This document shows, piece after piece, positions 26,714 to 36,584 of a stretch of 64,000 nt of DNA. Position 1 is the stretch's first letter. Each line of letters starts with the position of its first letter. The stretch lies in assembly GCA_023266335.1 (NCBI GenBank), contig JAHFQJ010000001.1, forward strand, positions 178,044-242,043, given 5' to 3'. The stretch comes from Burkholderiaceae bacterium. GTDB lineage: Bacteria; Pseudomonadota; Gammaproteobacteria; Burkholderiales; Burkholderiaceae. The notes beneath the pieces were generated by a model. The model had not been told where the DNA came from. It made no database searches and saw only the letters and a program-made list of their open reading frames with translations. A program made the position numbers and the translations under genes.

Positions 26714-27501
26714 TGTTAAAACAATTGAAAAATGTATCTATCGCGGTATCTTGTTTATTTTTATTTGGCTGTGCGTCTAATGAAATTAAATCAACACCGG
26801 AATATCATAATCCGCCAGCAGCGGTTAGAGAAAAAATGAAAAGTGTCATGCCGAGTTTTGAGCCTTGGGTTGCTGAAGTAGAACAAAAATTTGCTTTAAT
26901 CAGCGAAATACCAGCAGCATCAGATTTAGACTGGGCAAGACGTTTGGGTATACGGAATGTAGATAATATTAGAATTTATAGAACAGAGTTTTTCCCCATG
27001 CCTCAAGATGGTGAATTGCTGAATGATTTAGAATTATTAGGCTGGGGCAGCCCGCATGAAGATGCCCGTAATATGGGATACACCATATTTATACGTCCGG
27101 AAAATGATACACAGCAAGTAAGAGTGCAACAGATAGCAGAAATATATTTAATGGAAAATATAGGCAGAAGCAGATTTTTATATAGAACTCTTGTTGAACA
27201 AAGAAGCTTAGATGAAAAAGATAGACCAATAAATATTGAAGCCAAAAAATTAGCAAAATGTGCCGTAATAGATGGAAAAATTGGATTTGGATGTTCAGTA
27301 TCAGGCACCAAACCTGTAAATCATAATCAAATGGAGAAACAACGGCAAGAAGAGCAAAAGATAAAAAAAGAAGTTGAAAAAGCTCAAAAAATAGAGGCAG
27401 AAAAAGAGGCAAAAATCAAAAAAGAATTTTCTGAAATCCAAAAAGATAATTTGCTTTTGAAGGAAATAGAGCAAGATAAAAATAGTCAGAAAACAAAATA
27501 A
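26713..27501 (+). CDS. Lipoprotein of unknown function with coiled-coil tail
   Basis: I choose the ATG at 26713 (GGAGG seven bases before it and TAATG overlap with queA) rather than an upstream in-frame start. The 262-residue precursor has a lipobox LFGC (Cys 20), then a globular part with SDLDWARRLGIRNVDNIRIYR and IFIRPENDTQQVRVQQIAEIYL, and a highly charged Lys/Glu coiled-coil at residues 200-262. Lipid-anchored in the envelope. No family is recognised. Position after queA suggests shared transcription, not shared function. Confidence 0.75.
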   Translation: MLKQLKNVSIAVSCLFLFGCASNEIKSTPEYHNPPAAVREKMKSVMPSFEPWVAEVEQKFALISEIPAASDLDWARRLGIRNVDNIRIYRTEFFPMPQDGELLNDLELLGWGSPHEDARNMGYTIFIRPENDTQQVRVQQIAEIYLMENIGRSRFLYRTLVEQRSLDEKDRPINIEAKKLAKCAVIDGKIGFGCSVSGTKPVNHNQMEKQRQEEQKIKKEVEKAQKIEAEKEAKIKKEFSEIQKDNLLLKEIEQDKNSQKTK

Positions 27502-27556
27502 TCTGCCTGATAGAATATAATTGAGGCGAGTATAAGAATATTTATAGGATACTAAA

Positions 27557-27880
27557 ATGATTAAAGATATTAGTGCAAGAGATTTAAAGGAATGGATAGA
27601 CTCAGAAAACAAAGATTTGCCGTTTATTTTAGATGTTAGAAATGATGATGAATTAGAAAAATCTAAACTAAAAGGAGCTTATCATATACCAATGAGCGAT
27701 ATTATAGATAGATTAGATGAAATTCCTAAAGACAGACCTGTTGTATGCATGTGTCATCACGGTATGCGCAGTGCAAGAGTTGCACATACTTTATTAAATA
27801 AAGGCTTTCATGACATATACAATGTTGAAGGCGGTATACATGCCATGTCAATTGTAGATGACAGCATTCCAAAATATTAA
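27557..27880 (+). CDS. Rhodanese-like sulfurtransferase, single domain
   Basis: The 107-residue protein is one rhodanese domain. It has FILDVRNDDELEKSKLKGAYHIPM and the active loop CHHGMRS with the persulfide-forming Cys at about residue 73, followed by the end signature GGIHAMSIVDDSIPKY. It would transfer sulfane sulfur to thiol acceptors in the cytosol, similar to GlpE. It is convergent with topB. No sulfur-metabolism genes are adjacent. Confidence 0.9.
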   Translation: MIKDISARDLKEWIDSENKDLPFILDVRNDDELEKSKLKGAYHIPMSDIIDRLDEIPKDRPVVCMCHHGMRSARVAHTLLNKGFHDIYNVEGGIHAMSIVDDSIPKY

Positions 27881-27896
27881 AATAATTTAAAAAAAC

Positions 27897-28027
27897 GAGG
27901 GTACTAAGTAGGATAGAAATTTAATGAATATTACAAATACATAAAAAAATGAAGCTAGTAAATGTAAGGCTTTTCATTTTTAGAAATATTAAAATTAAGC
28001 AAAAATCTATCTTCATTTAGTACTCTC
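27897..28027. mobile_element. Diverged copy of the miniature inverted-repeat element
   Basis: Inverse orientation to the copies at 16446 and 40330. Its right end, read on the minus strand, is GAGAGTACTAAATGAAGATAG, and its left end is GAGGGTACTAAGTAGGATAG, so both ends carry the GAGAGTnnTAAATnnAGATAG pattern (written in parts here). The interior shares AAAGCCTTA and a following TTTACTAG/TTTATTAG stretch with the 111-bp copies. It is 131 bp, and I see no target duplication, as expected for an old insertion. It lies between convergent genes. Confidence 0.65.
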
Positions 28028-28033
28028 TAGTTC

Positions 28034-30616
28034 TTATTTTACTTTAGATTTTTTTGCGGGCTTTTTATTTTCTACACTAGGCACTTTAGTATTTTTAACT
28101 GATTTTTCTTTCTTTACTTTTTCAGTTTTTAAACTTTTTGCTGTTGTTTTTTCATCAGCCTTGGTTTTTTTATTTGTAGTTTTTGACTCAAATTCAAACC
28201 CTATTTTACCCTCTTTTATAATTAAAAATGCTTTAAATATACGTCCGGTACGTGCAGATTTAAAGCTAGATAATAAACGGGTTTTGCCCCTGTTAATTAA
28301 TTGAGTAAAATCTTCTGTATTAATTTCTTGCTGCAATATAATTTTTGCTACACTAAAAGAACATGTTTTATTTTTACCTACAGCATTTTCACATACATAT
28401 TTAACACCTTTATCAAATATTCTTGCCTCACATTGCGGACATTTGCCTAATGGGGACTGATTATCAAAAGATATTTCTTCATCCTCTTCCTGATTTTGCC
28501 CAAAATCAAACTGTAGTTTTGTTTGATTACCATAAATGCCGTTTTCATCTTTTTCTTTGGCTAATTTTAAGATTGATGCAAATGGTCTGCCCATTTTGCT
28601 TCTAAAGCCCTGCAATGGTCCAATTTCTCTTTTCTCCAGTAATTCTTTAACTTCTTCTATTTCTAATTGTCTGCCGGCTGGTGTTTTAGTGAGGGAAAAT
28701 TCACATTCAGTGCAGGCAAATCTGCGGTAATTTTCTTTTATATCACTTTTACAGTCTGGGCATGAATGCGGAATTAAAATATAATCACCAGGTACAGTAT
28801 CTGAAGCATATTTTTTAGCTAAACTCACCATATGCATTGTCATTTTTTCTATTTCCTGCATAAAGCTTTGGCGGGAATGTTTATTTTGTTCAATTTGTGA
28901 AAGCTTATATTCCCATTCACCGGTAAGTTCAGGTTTTGTTAGTTCATTAATGCCTAAACCACGGAGTAAAGTTAATAGCTGAAATGCTTTTGCTGTAGGA
29001 ATTAATTCTTTTCCATCACGAATAATATATTTTTCGCTAATTAAGCCCTCTATGATACTTGCTCTAGTTGCAGGAGTGCCTAAGCCTTTATTATTTAACG
29101 CTTGCCTTAATTCTTCGTCTTCAATAAATTTGCCGGCACTTTCCATATTTGATAGCAAAGTTGCTTCATTATATCTTGGCGGGGGGTTAGTAATATTTTC
29201 TGTAAGCTCTATTTTAGAAGTGCTTAAATTTTTATGTAATGCACATAGCTCATCATCTTGCTGGGTTTTTCCGTAAACTGAAAGCCAGCCCGGATTAACC
29301 AAAACCTTACCTTCAGTTTTAAAATGATGATCACCCAATAATGTTGTCCGTGTAGTAATTAAATATTCTGCTGCCGGGTAAAAAATAGCAATAAAACGTC
29401 TTACAATAATGTCGTAAATTTTTTGCTCGATTTCGCTAAGATTTTTTGGAAGCTGTGAAGTGGGAATAATCGCAAAATGGTCGGATACTTTTGTATCATC
29501 AAAAATTCTTTTATTTGGCTTTACTCCTTTTAAGGCAGTTTTAATAAATTGATGATAATTATTATGATTGTCAAGTTCAGATAATACTTGTTTGGCAGTT
29601 TGCAGATAATCTTGAGGTAAATATTTGCTGTCGGTTCTTGGATAAGTTATAACTTTGTGTTTTTCATACAAAGCCTGTGCTACAGCTAAAGTATTTTTAG
29701 CAGATAAACCAAATCTTGAATTACTTTCTCTTTGCAATGTGGTTAAGTCAAATAAAGATGGTGAATTTTGCTGGCTTGGCTTAGTTTCATCGCTAGCTTT
29801 TGGCTCATATTTTAAACATTGTGCATATATTTCATCAGCTTTTTTCTTATCAAAAATTCGGGTATCCCGATCATTTTCGTGCTGAGGTTTGTCAAATTCA
29901 TGGTTATACCATTTGGCATCATAAGTATTTTCAGCGCTATTAAAAACAGCATGTATTTCCCAATATGGTTTAGCAATAAATTTTTTACGCTTTTCTTCCC
30001 TTTCTACTACAATAGATAAAGTCGGGGTTTGAACTCTGCCGACAGTAGTTAAAAAGAAACCGCCGTCTTTACTGTTAAATGCTGTCATGGCACGTGTGCC
30101 GTTTATTCCAACCAGCCAATCTGCTTCGCTTCTGCAGCGGGCTGCATCAGTCAAACCCTGCATTGATTCATCAGTACGCAGATTTTCAAAACCCTGTCTA
30201 ATCGATTGCGGTGTCATGCTTTGAAGCCACAACCTTTGAATAGATTTATTAGTGTTAGCATATTGAATAATCAGCTTAAAAATTAATTCGCCTTCTCTTC
30301 CCGCATCGCAGGCATTTATTATGCTTGTAATATCTTTTCTTTTGATAAGTTTTAATAAAACTTTAAGCCGGCTTTCAGTTTTAGCAATCGGCTTTAATTC
30401 AAAATGCAGGGGTATGACAGGTAAATTATTTAAACTCCATTTACCGCGCTTTACATCTGAACTATCTGCATGTATTTCAAGCAAATGACCTACTGCAGAT
30501 GATATTACATATTCATCATTTTCGTAATAATCGGTTTCTTTTTTAAATCCGCCGAGAACTTTAGCAATATCAGAAGCTACAGATGGTTTTTCGGCAATAA
30601 TAAGCTTTTTACTCAT
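28034..30616 (-). CDS. topB: DNA topoisomerase III (TopB)
   Basis: The 860-residue type IA topoisomerase has the Toprim domain (LIIAEKPSVASDIAKVLGG and the NACDAGREGELIF acidic motif), the region around the catalytic Tyr in KVITYPRTDSKYLP near residue 325, and two C-terminal zinc motifs (CPDCKSD...FACTECEF near 615 and CPQCEARIF...ENAVGKNKTC near 735). The last ~60 residues are a Lys-rich tail. It decatenates replication intermediates. It is convergent with the rhodanese. It is longer than E. coli TopB (653 residues), matching the longer zinc-finger form found in betaproteobacteria and plasmids. Confidence 0.95.
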   Translation of the reverse strand: MSKKLIIAEKPSVASDIAKVLGGFKKETDYYENDEYVISSAVGHLLEIHADSSDVKRGKWSLNNLPVIPLHFELKPIAKTESRLKVLLKLIKRKDITSIINACDAGREGELIFKLIIQYANTNKSIQRLWLQSMTPQSIRQGFENLRTDESMQGLTDAARCRSEADWLVGINGTRAMTAFNSKDGGFFLTTVGRVQTPTLSIVVEREEKRKKFIAKPYWEIHAVFNSAENTYDAKWYNHEFDKPQHENDRDTRIFDKKKADEIYAQCLKYEPKASDETKPSQQNSPSLFDLTTLQRESNSRFGLSAKNTLAVAQALYEKHKVITYPRTDSKYLPQDYLQTAKQVLSELDNHNNYHQFIKTALKGVKPNKRIFDDTKVSDHFAIIPTSQLPKNLSEIEQKIYDIIVRRFIAIFYPAAEYLITTRTTLLGDHHFKTEGKVLVNPGWLSVYGKTQQDDELCALHKNLSTSKIELTENITNPPPRYNEATLLSNMESAGKFIEDEELRQALNNKGLGTPATRASIIEGLISEKYIIRDGKELIPTAKAFQLLTLLRGLGINELTKPELTGEWEYKLSQIEQNKHSRQSFMQEIEKMTMHMVSLAKKYASDTVPGDYILIPHSCPDCKSDIKENYRRFACTECEFSLTKTPAGRQLEIEEVKELLEKREIGPLQGFRSKMGRPFASILKLAKEKDENGIYGNQTKLQFDFGQNQEEDEEISFDNQSPLGKCPQCEARIFDKGVKYVCENAVGKNKTCSFSVAKIILQQEINTEDFTQLINRGKTRLLSSFKSARTGRIFKAFLIIKEGKIGFEFESKTTNKKTKADEKTTAKSLKTEKVKKEKSVKNTKVPSVENKKPAKKSKVK

Positions 30617-30897
30617 ATTTTTTTATTTATTATAGCTATTAATTATGTGGTTAATATTTAAATTAATACACTTGTATCAATTGTATTTGTGTCAAGTAAA
30701 TTCGAGAGAGATTATTATGTACAATAGCTTTGAGTTAAGTATAGGAACACAAACGCATATACTTTATACTATTTGTATATAAAATGGCAAGGCGTATTAT
30801 ACCTAATTATGCAATCCCTCACTTATCCGTAGCTTTGCCGTTTTTACAACTTAAGATATAATTATGTATTATGCAAAAATAACTAAGGGTAATATTC

Positions 30898-31941
30898 ATG
30901 TCTTTGGACGAAGTTCTTAATCAATCACATCAGGCATTCAAGAGTTGTAAAACATTAAATGATTTAGAAATAGAAAAAGCAAAATTTTTAGGTAAATCAG
31001 GCAGTGTAACCATATTATTAAAAGGGTTAGCGAGTTTAAGCATAGAAGAAAAAAAACAAAAAGGTGCTGAAATTAATCTGCTAAAAAAATCTATAGAAGA
31101 TAATTTAGAACAAACCAAAGTCAGAATTAATAATCTTATTTTAGAGCAAAAACTAAATACAGAAAAAATTGATGTTACATTATCAGGTCATAAACAGCAA
31201 TTAGGAAGCCTGCATCCAGTAATGATTACACAAGAAAGAATAGAGCAGATTTTTGCTAGTTTAGGTTTTAGCATAGCACAAGGACCAGAAATTGAAACAG
31301 ACTGGTTTAATTTTTCTGCATTAAACTCTCCATTAAATCACCCTGCACGAAGTATGCAGGATACATTTTATATTGAAAATACAGATGAACACGGACAAAA
31401 CTTGCTGCTTCGTACCCATACAAGCCCTATCCAAGTTAGATATGCAAAGCAGCATGCTGAAAAATATAAGCATACAGAAATAATGCCGGATATAAGAATT
31501 ATTGCTCCAGGACGCACTTACAGAGTAGATTCAGATGCAACTCATTCTCCAATGTTCAATCAGATTGAGGGTTTATGGATTGGAACAGATGTAAGCTTTG
31601 CAGATTTAAAGGCAGTTTATACCCAATTTTTAAAAATATTTTTTGAAGATGATGATATTAAAGTGAGGTTTAGACCTTCATATTTTCCATTTACTGAACC
31701 ATCAGCAGAAATTGACATGGCATTTTCTAAAAATAATCAGCAAAAATGGCTTGAAATATCAGGTGCTGGGCAAGTACACCCAAAAGTATTAGAAAATATG
31801 GGCATAGATTCAGCCAAATATATGGGGTTTGCCTTTGGTTCTGGTTTAGAGCGTTTAACTATGCTGAAATATGGAATTAATGACCTGCGCTTATTTTTTG
31901 AAGGCGATATTAGATTTTTACAGCAATTTTCACAAACTTAG
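30898..31941 (+). CDS. pheS: Phenylalanyl-tRNA synthetase alpha subunit
   Basis: The 347-residue catalytic subunit has the N-terminal coiled-coil and the class II core: motif 1 region around [15 protein letters not shown], motif 2 [20 protein letters not shown] and motif 3 [22 protein letters not shown]. It forms an alpha2-beta2 enzyme with PheT. pheT normally follows at once; here the next gene is lysS, so pheT must be encoded elsewhere or is missing from the window. I see no attenuator leader in the ~280 bases upstream. Confidence 0.96.
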   Translation: MSLDEVLNQSHQAFKSCKTLNDLEIEKAKFLGKSGSVTILLKGLASLSIEEKKQKGAEINLLKKSIEDNLEQTKVRINNLILEQKLNTEKIDVTLSGHKQQLGSLHPVMITQERIEQIFASLGFSIAQGPEIETDWFNFSALNSPLNHPARSMQDTFYIENTDEHGQNLLLRTHTSPIQVRYAKQHAEKYKHTEIMPDIRIIAPGRTYRVDSDATHSPMFNQIEGLWIGTDVSFADLKAVYTQFLKIFFEDDDIKVRFRPSYFPFTEPSAEIDMAFSKNNQQKWLEISGAGQVHPKVLENMGIDSAKYMGFAFGSGLERLTMLKYGINDLRLFFEGDIRFLQQFSQT

Positions 31942-31942
31942 G

Positions 31943-32006
31943 TATACTCATCATACTTGAATTTATGCCTCCGCCTTGCCCTAAATCCGATTGAGACGAG
32001 TATGCA
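31943..32006. repeat. Short ACTCATC-family repeat between pheS and lysS
   Basis: TATACTCATCATACTTGAA at the left and GAGACGAGTATGCAT at the right are inverted ends (TATACTCATC against GACGAGTATGC). The interior CCGCCTTGCCCTAAATCCGAT shares CCGCCTTGCC with 4742-4752 (split), linking the two repeat families. It begins 2 bases after the pheS stop. Confidence 0.55.
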
Positions 32007-32037
32007 TAATTAACTAAATTTATTTAAAAGAGAAAAC

Positions 32038-33555
32038 ATGGAACAGAATAATAGTTTAGAAAATAATGTTGCTGATGAAAATCAAATTATTGCAGAACGC
32101 CGTAATAAGCTAGCTCAAATTAGACAAAAAAATAATGGCATTGCTTACGGTAATCAATTTAAACCTAAGCATTTTGCACAAAATATTCACACTGAATATG
32201 ATAAATATGATAAGCCAAAACTTGAAGAAATAAATGCGCATGTAACAATAGCTGGGCGCGTTATGCTCAAGCGGATAATGGGCAAAGCAAGCTTTATTAG
32301 TTTAAGCGATAGTACAGGGCAAATTCAATTATATATCAATAATGAAATTGATAATTATGAAGATTTTAAAACCTTTGATTTAGGTGATATAGTTGGAGCA
32401 AGCGGTAGAGTTTTTAAAACAAACAAGGGCGAATTGTCAATACATTGTGATAATATTTGCTTAATCAGTAAAAGTTTAAGACCTCTGCCGGATAAATTTC
32501 ATGGATTAAGCGACCAAGAAATACGTTATCGTCAAAGATATATAGATTTAATGGTAAATCCCCAAGTAAAATCTACATTTATCAAGCGTACACAAGCCAT
32601 ACAGACTATACGCAACCATATGGTAAATGCATATTTTCTTGAAGTAGAAACTCCAATGCTTCACTCCATACCGGGCGGAGCAAGTGCAAAACCGTTTATA
32701 ACTCATCATAATGTTTTAGATATGGATATGTTTTTGCGTATCGCACCGGAGCTTTATTTAAAAAGGCTATTAGTTGGCGGTTTTGATAGGGTGTTTGAGA
32801 TTAATCGCAATTTTAGAAATGAAGGTGTTTCAGTCAGGCATAATCCGGAATTTACAATGATGGAATTTTATGCATGCTATACAGATTATCATTGGCTGAT
32901 GCAATTTACCCAAGAATTAATTCAAGATGTAGTGCAAAAAATATGCGGAACTCATGATATTATATATCAAGGTAGAAGTATAGATTTTAGCAAAGATTTT
33001 GAGCGTCTGACTTTAGTAGAAGCAATTACCAAATATGCACCTCAATATGATATAAATGATTTAGAAAATATTGATTATTTAAAACAAAGTTTATCATCAT
33101 TAAAAGTAGATATTAATTCCTCAACTTTAAAAAATGCCGGCATTGGCTCATTACAGTTAGCATTATTTGAAGAAACAGCTGAACATTTATTGTGGAATCC
33201 AACTTATATTATTGATTATCCTGTTGAGGTTTCGCCATTAGCTAGAGTTTCAGATAATAATCCGCAAATTACGGAACGTTTTGAATTATTTATAGCAGGG
33301 CGGGAATTAGCCAACGGATTTTCCGAATTAAATGACCCCGAAGACCAAGCAAACCGCTTCAAGCAGCAGGTTTTAGCTAAAGAAGCCGGCGATGAAGAAG
33401 CAATGTATTACGACGCTGATTACATCATTGCATTAGAGTACGGCATGCCCCCAGCTGGAGGTTGCGGAATTGGCATTGATAGATTAATTATGCTGATTAC
33501 AGACAGCCCAAGTATTCGAGATGTATTATTTTTCCCGCATATGAGAAAGAAATAG
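32038..33555 (+). CDS. lysS: Lysyl-tRNA synthetase (class II)
   Basis: The 505-residue enzyme has the N-terminal OB-fold anticodon-binding domain ([21 protein letters not shown]) and the class II core: [19 protein letters not shown], the motif 2 region [21 protein letters not shown] and motif 3 [19 protein letters not shown]. It charges tRNA-Lys. It lies 96 bases after pheS with a small repeat between them. Normal length. A possible terminator follows at 33584. Confidence 0.97.
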   Translation: MEQNNSLENNVADENQIIAERRNKLAQIRQKNNGIAYGNQFKPKHFAQNIHTEYDKYDKPKLEEINAHVTIAGRVMLKRIMGKASFISLSDSTGQIQLYINNEIDNYEDFKTFDLGDIVGASGRVFKTNKGELSIHCDNICLISKSLRPLPDKFHGLSDQEIRYRQRYIDLMVNPQVKSTFIKRTQAIQTIRNHMVNAYFLEVETPMLHSIPGGASAKPFITHHNVLDMDMFLRIAPELYLKRLLVGGFDRVFEINRNFRNEGVSVRHNPEFTMMEFYACYTDYHWLMQFTQELIQDVVQKICGTHDIIYQGRSIDFSKDFERLTLVEAITKYAPQYDINDLENIDYLKQSLSSLKVDINSSTLKNAGIGSLQLALFEETAEHLLWNPTYIIDYPVEVSPLARVSDNNPQITERFELFIAGRELANGFSELNDPEDQANRFKQQVLAKEAGDEEAMYYDADYIIALEYGMPPAGGCGIGIDRLIMLITDSPSIRDVLFFPHMRKK

Positions 33556-33583
33556 GATTGCAGTAAATACATTCAATTATATA

Positions 33584-33620
33584 AAGGATATAAGTTTGCC
33601 TTATAATTTATTTCCTTTTT
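33584..33620 (+). terminator. Possible terminator after lysS
   Basis: AAGGA ... ATAAG, loop, CTTAT ... TCCTT followed by TTTTT can fold as an interrupted hairpin with a T run. The interruption is large, so confidence is low. Confidence 0.35.
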
Positions 33621-33646
33621 TCAAGTATATTTAATCAGAAATAATT

Positions 33647-35290
33647 TTATAGAAAATACGCTATATTATACCGCCAATCTTTACCAAATGCACGAGTGCT
33701 AATTTTAGGACCAACAGCTCCCTGCTGGCGTTTATATTCACTTATTTTAATTAGTTTTAGAATTTTATTTACAATTTGTTCATCTATTCCTTGTTTTATA
33801 ATTTCTTCTGCGCTTTGATAATGTTCAATATAAGAAACCAAAATTTGGTCTAAAATTTCATATGGCGGTAAACTATCTTGATCAGTTTGGTTTGGACGTA
33901 ATTCTGCTGAAGGAGCGCGGGTTAAAATTCTAGCCGGAATAGTTCTTGCCGGATTGGTTTTATTATAATAATCACATAATTTATACACTTGAGTTTTTAA
34001 TAAATCTTTAATTGGATTAAATGCACCGCACATATCGCCATATAAAGTGCAATATCCGACCGCAAGCTCGCTTTTGTTTCCGGTAGTTAAAACTAATGCA
34101 TTACTTCTATTTGAATATGCCATTAAAAGGTTACCGCGTATTCTAGCTTGTAAATTTTCCTCTGTTACATCATTACGGCTGCTTTTAGGTAATTTTGGTA
34201 ATTTTGCAAAAGACGGTGCTAATGAGCTATTAAACATATTTAAAATATTGGAAATGCTAATAATTTCATGGCTAATGCCTAAATTATGAGAAAGTTCTTG
34301 AGCATCATCTAAGGATATTTGTGAAGTATAATCTGAAGGCATCATAATTGTATGCACATTTTCCTTACCTAATGCATCAACTGCAATACATGCAGTTACA
34401 GCAGAATCAACCCCGCCGGATAATCCAATTACAGCTTTTGTAAAATTAGTTTTTATAAAATAATCTTTTACAGCTAAGATTAATGCATGATAAATATCTT
34501 CAAACTCATTATTATTATTAAAATTTTGATTAATCTTTTGTGCTTGGTTCAGCCAAATTTTTTTCTCACTATCATAATCAATATATAAAATTTGTTCTTT
34601 AAACTTAGCTAATTGAGTAATGCATTGATGATTTTGATCCAAAATAAACGACGATCCGTCAAAAACTATTTCATCTTGAGCGCCTGCCATATTTAAATAA
34701 ATACCAGATTGTTTTGAATCAATATATTGCGATAGTTTTTCTATTCTTTCAGCATATTTATTTAGATGAAATGGAGAAGCATTGATTGAAACTAAAATAT
34801 CGCCATACTGATTGTAGGTCTTATCATGCCAAATATCCTCACAAATTGCTAATTCAATTTTTATATTTTTAATATCTATAAATTTTGAATTTTGGCATAG
34901 ATTTCCATTTTCAAAATAACGTTTCTCGTCAAATACTCCGTGATTTGGCAGTTGTATTTTATGATAAATGGTTAATTCCTGCCCTTGATATATAACATAA
35001 GCACTATTATAAATATCATTATTTTTAGCTGAGATATGACCAATGATTATATGTAAATCTAAATGTTTAGTCTGCTGTTTAAATTTTTCCAGCTGCTGTT
35101 GGCATGAGTGAATAAAATTAGGCTCTAATAATAAATCTTGAGGCATATAACCGCAAAGAAATAATTCTGGAAATATAATTATATCTGCATGATTATTTTT
35201 AGCTTCAATACATGCGTGAATAGCATTATTTAAATTTTTATCCAGATTAGCAGTATGAGAATTTAATTGAGCAAGAGCAAAGCGTAACAT
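33647..35290 (-). CDS. nadE: Glutamine-dependent NAD+ synthetase
   Basis: The 547-residue enzyme has two domains. The N-terminal amidase (nitrilase fold) has Glu in IIFPELFLCGY, Lys in TIYHKIQLPNHGVFDE and the nucleophile Cys in ELAICEDIWHD. The C-terminal synthetase has the P-loop GLSGGVDSAVTA near residue 290 and KSELAVGYCTLYGDM. It converts nicotinate adenine dinucleotide to NAD with ammonia from glutamine. It completes the nadA-nadC pathway found at 9499-11502. It is convergent with lysS. Confidence 0.96.
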   Translation of the reverse strand: MLRFALAQLNSHTANLDKNLNNAIHACIEAKNNHADIIIFPELFLCGYMPQDLLLEPNFIHSCQQQLEKFKQQTKHLDLHIIIGHISAKNNDIYNSAYVIYQGQELTIYHKIQLPNHGVFDEKRYFENGNLCQNSKFIDIKNIKIELAICEDIWHDKTYNQYGDILVSINASPFHLNKYAERIEKLSQYIDSKQSGIYLNMAGAQDEIVFDGSSFILDQNHQCITQLAKFKEQILYIDYDSEKKIWLNQAQKINQNFNNNNEFEDIYHALILAVKDYFIKTNFTKAVIGLSGGVDSAVTACIAVDALGKENVHTIMMPSDYTSQISLDDAQELSHNLGISHEIISISNILNMFNSSLAPSFAKLPKLPKSSRNDVTEENLQARIRGNLLMAYSNRSNALVLTTGNKSELAVGYCTLYGDMCGAFNPIKDLLKTQVYKLCDYYNKTNPARTIPARILTRAPSAELRPNQTDQDSLPPYEILDQILVSYIEHYQSAEEIIKQGIDEQIVNKILKLIKISEYKRQQGAVGPKISTRAFGKDWRYNIAYFL

Positions 35291-35374
35291 AGATATTCTA
35301 TTATTCGAGTTATAATATTTATATTGTTATTATACACTTCACTTTTGCATTTGAGTATTTTTTAAAGAATTTAT

Positions 35375-35547
35375 GATTGAGCAAGTAATTTGAAAAATAA
35401 ACTGAATTATTATTTAATACCAAACTACGGTCATTCCCCCATCATATGCGGGAATCCATAGATACCTACCTCCGCAGGTATGACGCTCGTTCTAACAGGC
35501 AGATTTATCTGGTAACTGATTAATAATATCAAATTAGTTGCTCAATC
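35375..35547 (-). repeat. GATTGAGCAA-family repeat, copy B
   Basis: It begins GATTGAGCAAGTAATTTGA and ends TCAAATTAGTTGCTCAATC: 19-bp inverted ends with one mismatch. The interior holds ATTCCCCC-N8-GCGGGAAT, reminiscent of the Neisseria dRS3 pattern (ATTCCC-N8-GGGAAT), and the hairpin ACCTACCTCCGCAGGT. It is the inverse of copy A at 22457-22614. Confidence 0.7.
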
Positions 35548-35559
35548 CCAAGAACTTAA

Positions 35560-36141
35560 TTATATGCTTTGCTGGTTATTTTGCTTTTTATTTATTATTG
35601 ATTTATCAATTTTTACAATTATGTAAGTATATATTGATATTAATGTAAATATTGCAAGTATAAATGTAAAAAAGTATTTTAAATATAAAATATAACCACT
35701 CATACTGCATACATTATTTGTACATGTTCCATAGCACATAGAACAAAAATCCTGTGAGATTATTTTTGAAATAATAGTCATGATTATCAATATAATTGAC
35801 GTATATAGCCCGGCACTTAAAGATATTTGAATATTAGATTTATGGTAATAATATTGTATCAATTTATCTTTATATTTATTTGGCACAATGCATAAAACTA
35901 TATAGGATATTACAGTAATTATCAGTGCAATTATTATAAAAATTGATGATAAAATAATAAATGGATCTAATATTTTTATATTACTGCAGCTGCCTATGCC
36001 ACCACATGTTTCAAAATCTTTACAAAAATAATTACAATAATTATGTGAAGCTAGAGCGCTATACAATATCAAACTTGTGCTTACTAGACTAAGTATTATG
36101 CTGATATACATTGACCATTTAAGGTTTTGTAGTTTTTTCAT
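35560..36141 (-). CDS. Cys-rich four-segment membrane protein (paralogue of 36585-36863)
   Basis: The 193-residue protein has four membrane segments (about 10-30, 63-85, 105-127 and 153-176). Two extracytoplasmic loops are Cys-rich: NYCNYFCKDFETCGGIGSC after the first segment and CSMCYGTCTNNVC after the third. The N-terminal ~60 residues match the 92-residue protein encoded at 36585-36863 (KWS-Y-I, ALASHNYCN-FC-DF, GSCS-IK). No family is recognised. Cys spacing suggests disulfides or metal binding in the periplasm. It lies downstream of nadE's divergent side with its own duplicated promoter motif. Confidence 0.65.
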   Translation of the reverse strand: MKKLQNLKWSMYISIILSLVSTSLILYSALASHNYCNYFCKDFETCGGIGSCSNIKILDPFIILSSIFIIIALIITVISYIVLCIVPNKYKDKLIQYYYHKSNIQISLSAGLYTSIILIIMTIISKIISQDFCSMCYGTCTNNVCSMSGYILYLKYFFTFILAIFTLISIYTYIIVKIDKSIINKKQNNQQSI

Positions 36142-36169
36142 TTGCTTATTTTATTTAATAAAGTAAGCT

Positions 36170-36204
36170 ATTTTAACATTTGTGTATTTTTTTGCAGAAA
36201 AATG
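36170..36204 (-). promoter_or_regulatory. Duplicated promoter-like block, copy 1
   Basis: On the minus strand a block containing CTGCAAAAAAATACACAAAT and then GTTAAAATA (written in two parts) lies 30-60 bases before the start at 36141. It contains an extended -10-like TGTTAAAAT. The same ~33 bases occur before the paralogue start at 36863. Confidence 0.5.
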
Positions 36205-36228
36205 TATTCTGGTTTCTAAAGATAGAAT

Positions 36229-36582
36229 TTAATTATTTTCTACCTCAACCTTGTTATTAAATATATTTATAGTTTTATTTTGATTGCCATCTATGTAAGT
36301 GCTTGGATACTCAATAATTTTATCGTTTAATTTAATTTTAAAACTAAATTCTGTTTCGCCGGTGTTATAGATTTTTATACCTTTTTGTAATTTTTCATCT
36401 AGTGATATTAAGTGTTTTACATTATCTTCAGTAGTTATTTCTATGTCTGCTTTATATATAGTGGTATTATTAAATTTTAATGTATAAAACGGCTGAAAAT
36501 AGTTTATATTACTTCCGATTAATATTCCTATACTTAGATTAAACACAAAAATTATTATAAATGATATTAGTTTTTTAATCAT
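36229..36582 (-). CDS. Small membrane-anchored or secreted protein, unknown
   Basis: I start at the ATG of MIKKLISFIII (complement of 36580-36582), 2 bases after the stop of the upstream gene, rather than at an upstream TTG overlapping that gene. The 117-residue product has a signal or anchor segment and a predicted beta-rich exported domain (LKFNNTTIYKADIEITTEDN...). No motif is recognised. It lies between the two paralogous Cys-rich membrane genes and is likely co-transcribed with the upstream one. Confidence 0.55.
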   Translation of the reverse strand: MIKKLISFIIIFVFNLSIGILIGSNINYFQPFYTLKFNNTTIYKADIEITTEDNVKHLISLDEKLQKGIKIYNTGETEFSFKIKLNDKIIEYPSTYIDGNQNKTINIFNNKVEVENN

Positions 36583-36584
36583 AT

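Noticed and set aside
27003..27612. Three overlapping minus-strand frames opposite the lipoprotein gene
   Set aside because: They arise from the Lys/Glu-rich coiled coil read backwards as Phe/Leu-rich sequence; no start signals.
30617..30897. Possible pheS attenuator leader
   Set aside because: No run of Phe codons and no terminator hairpin seen in the region upstream of pheS.
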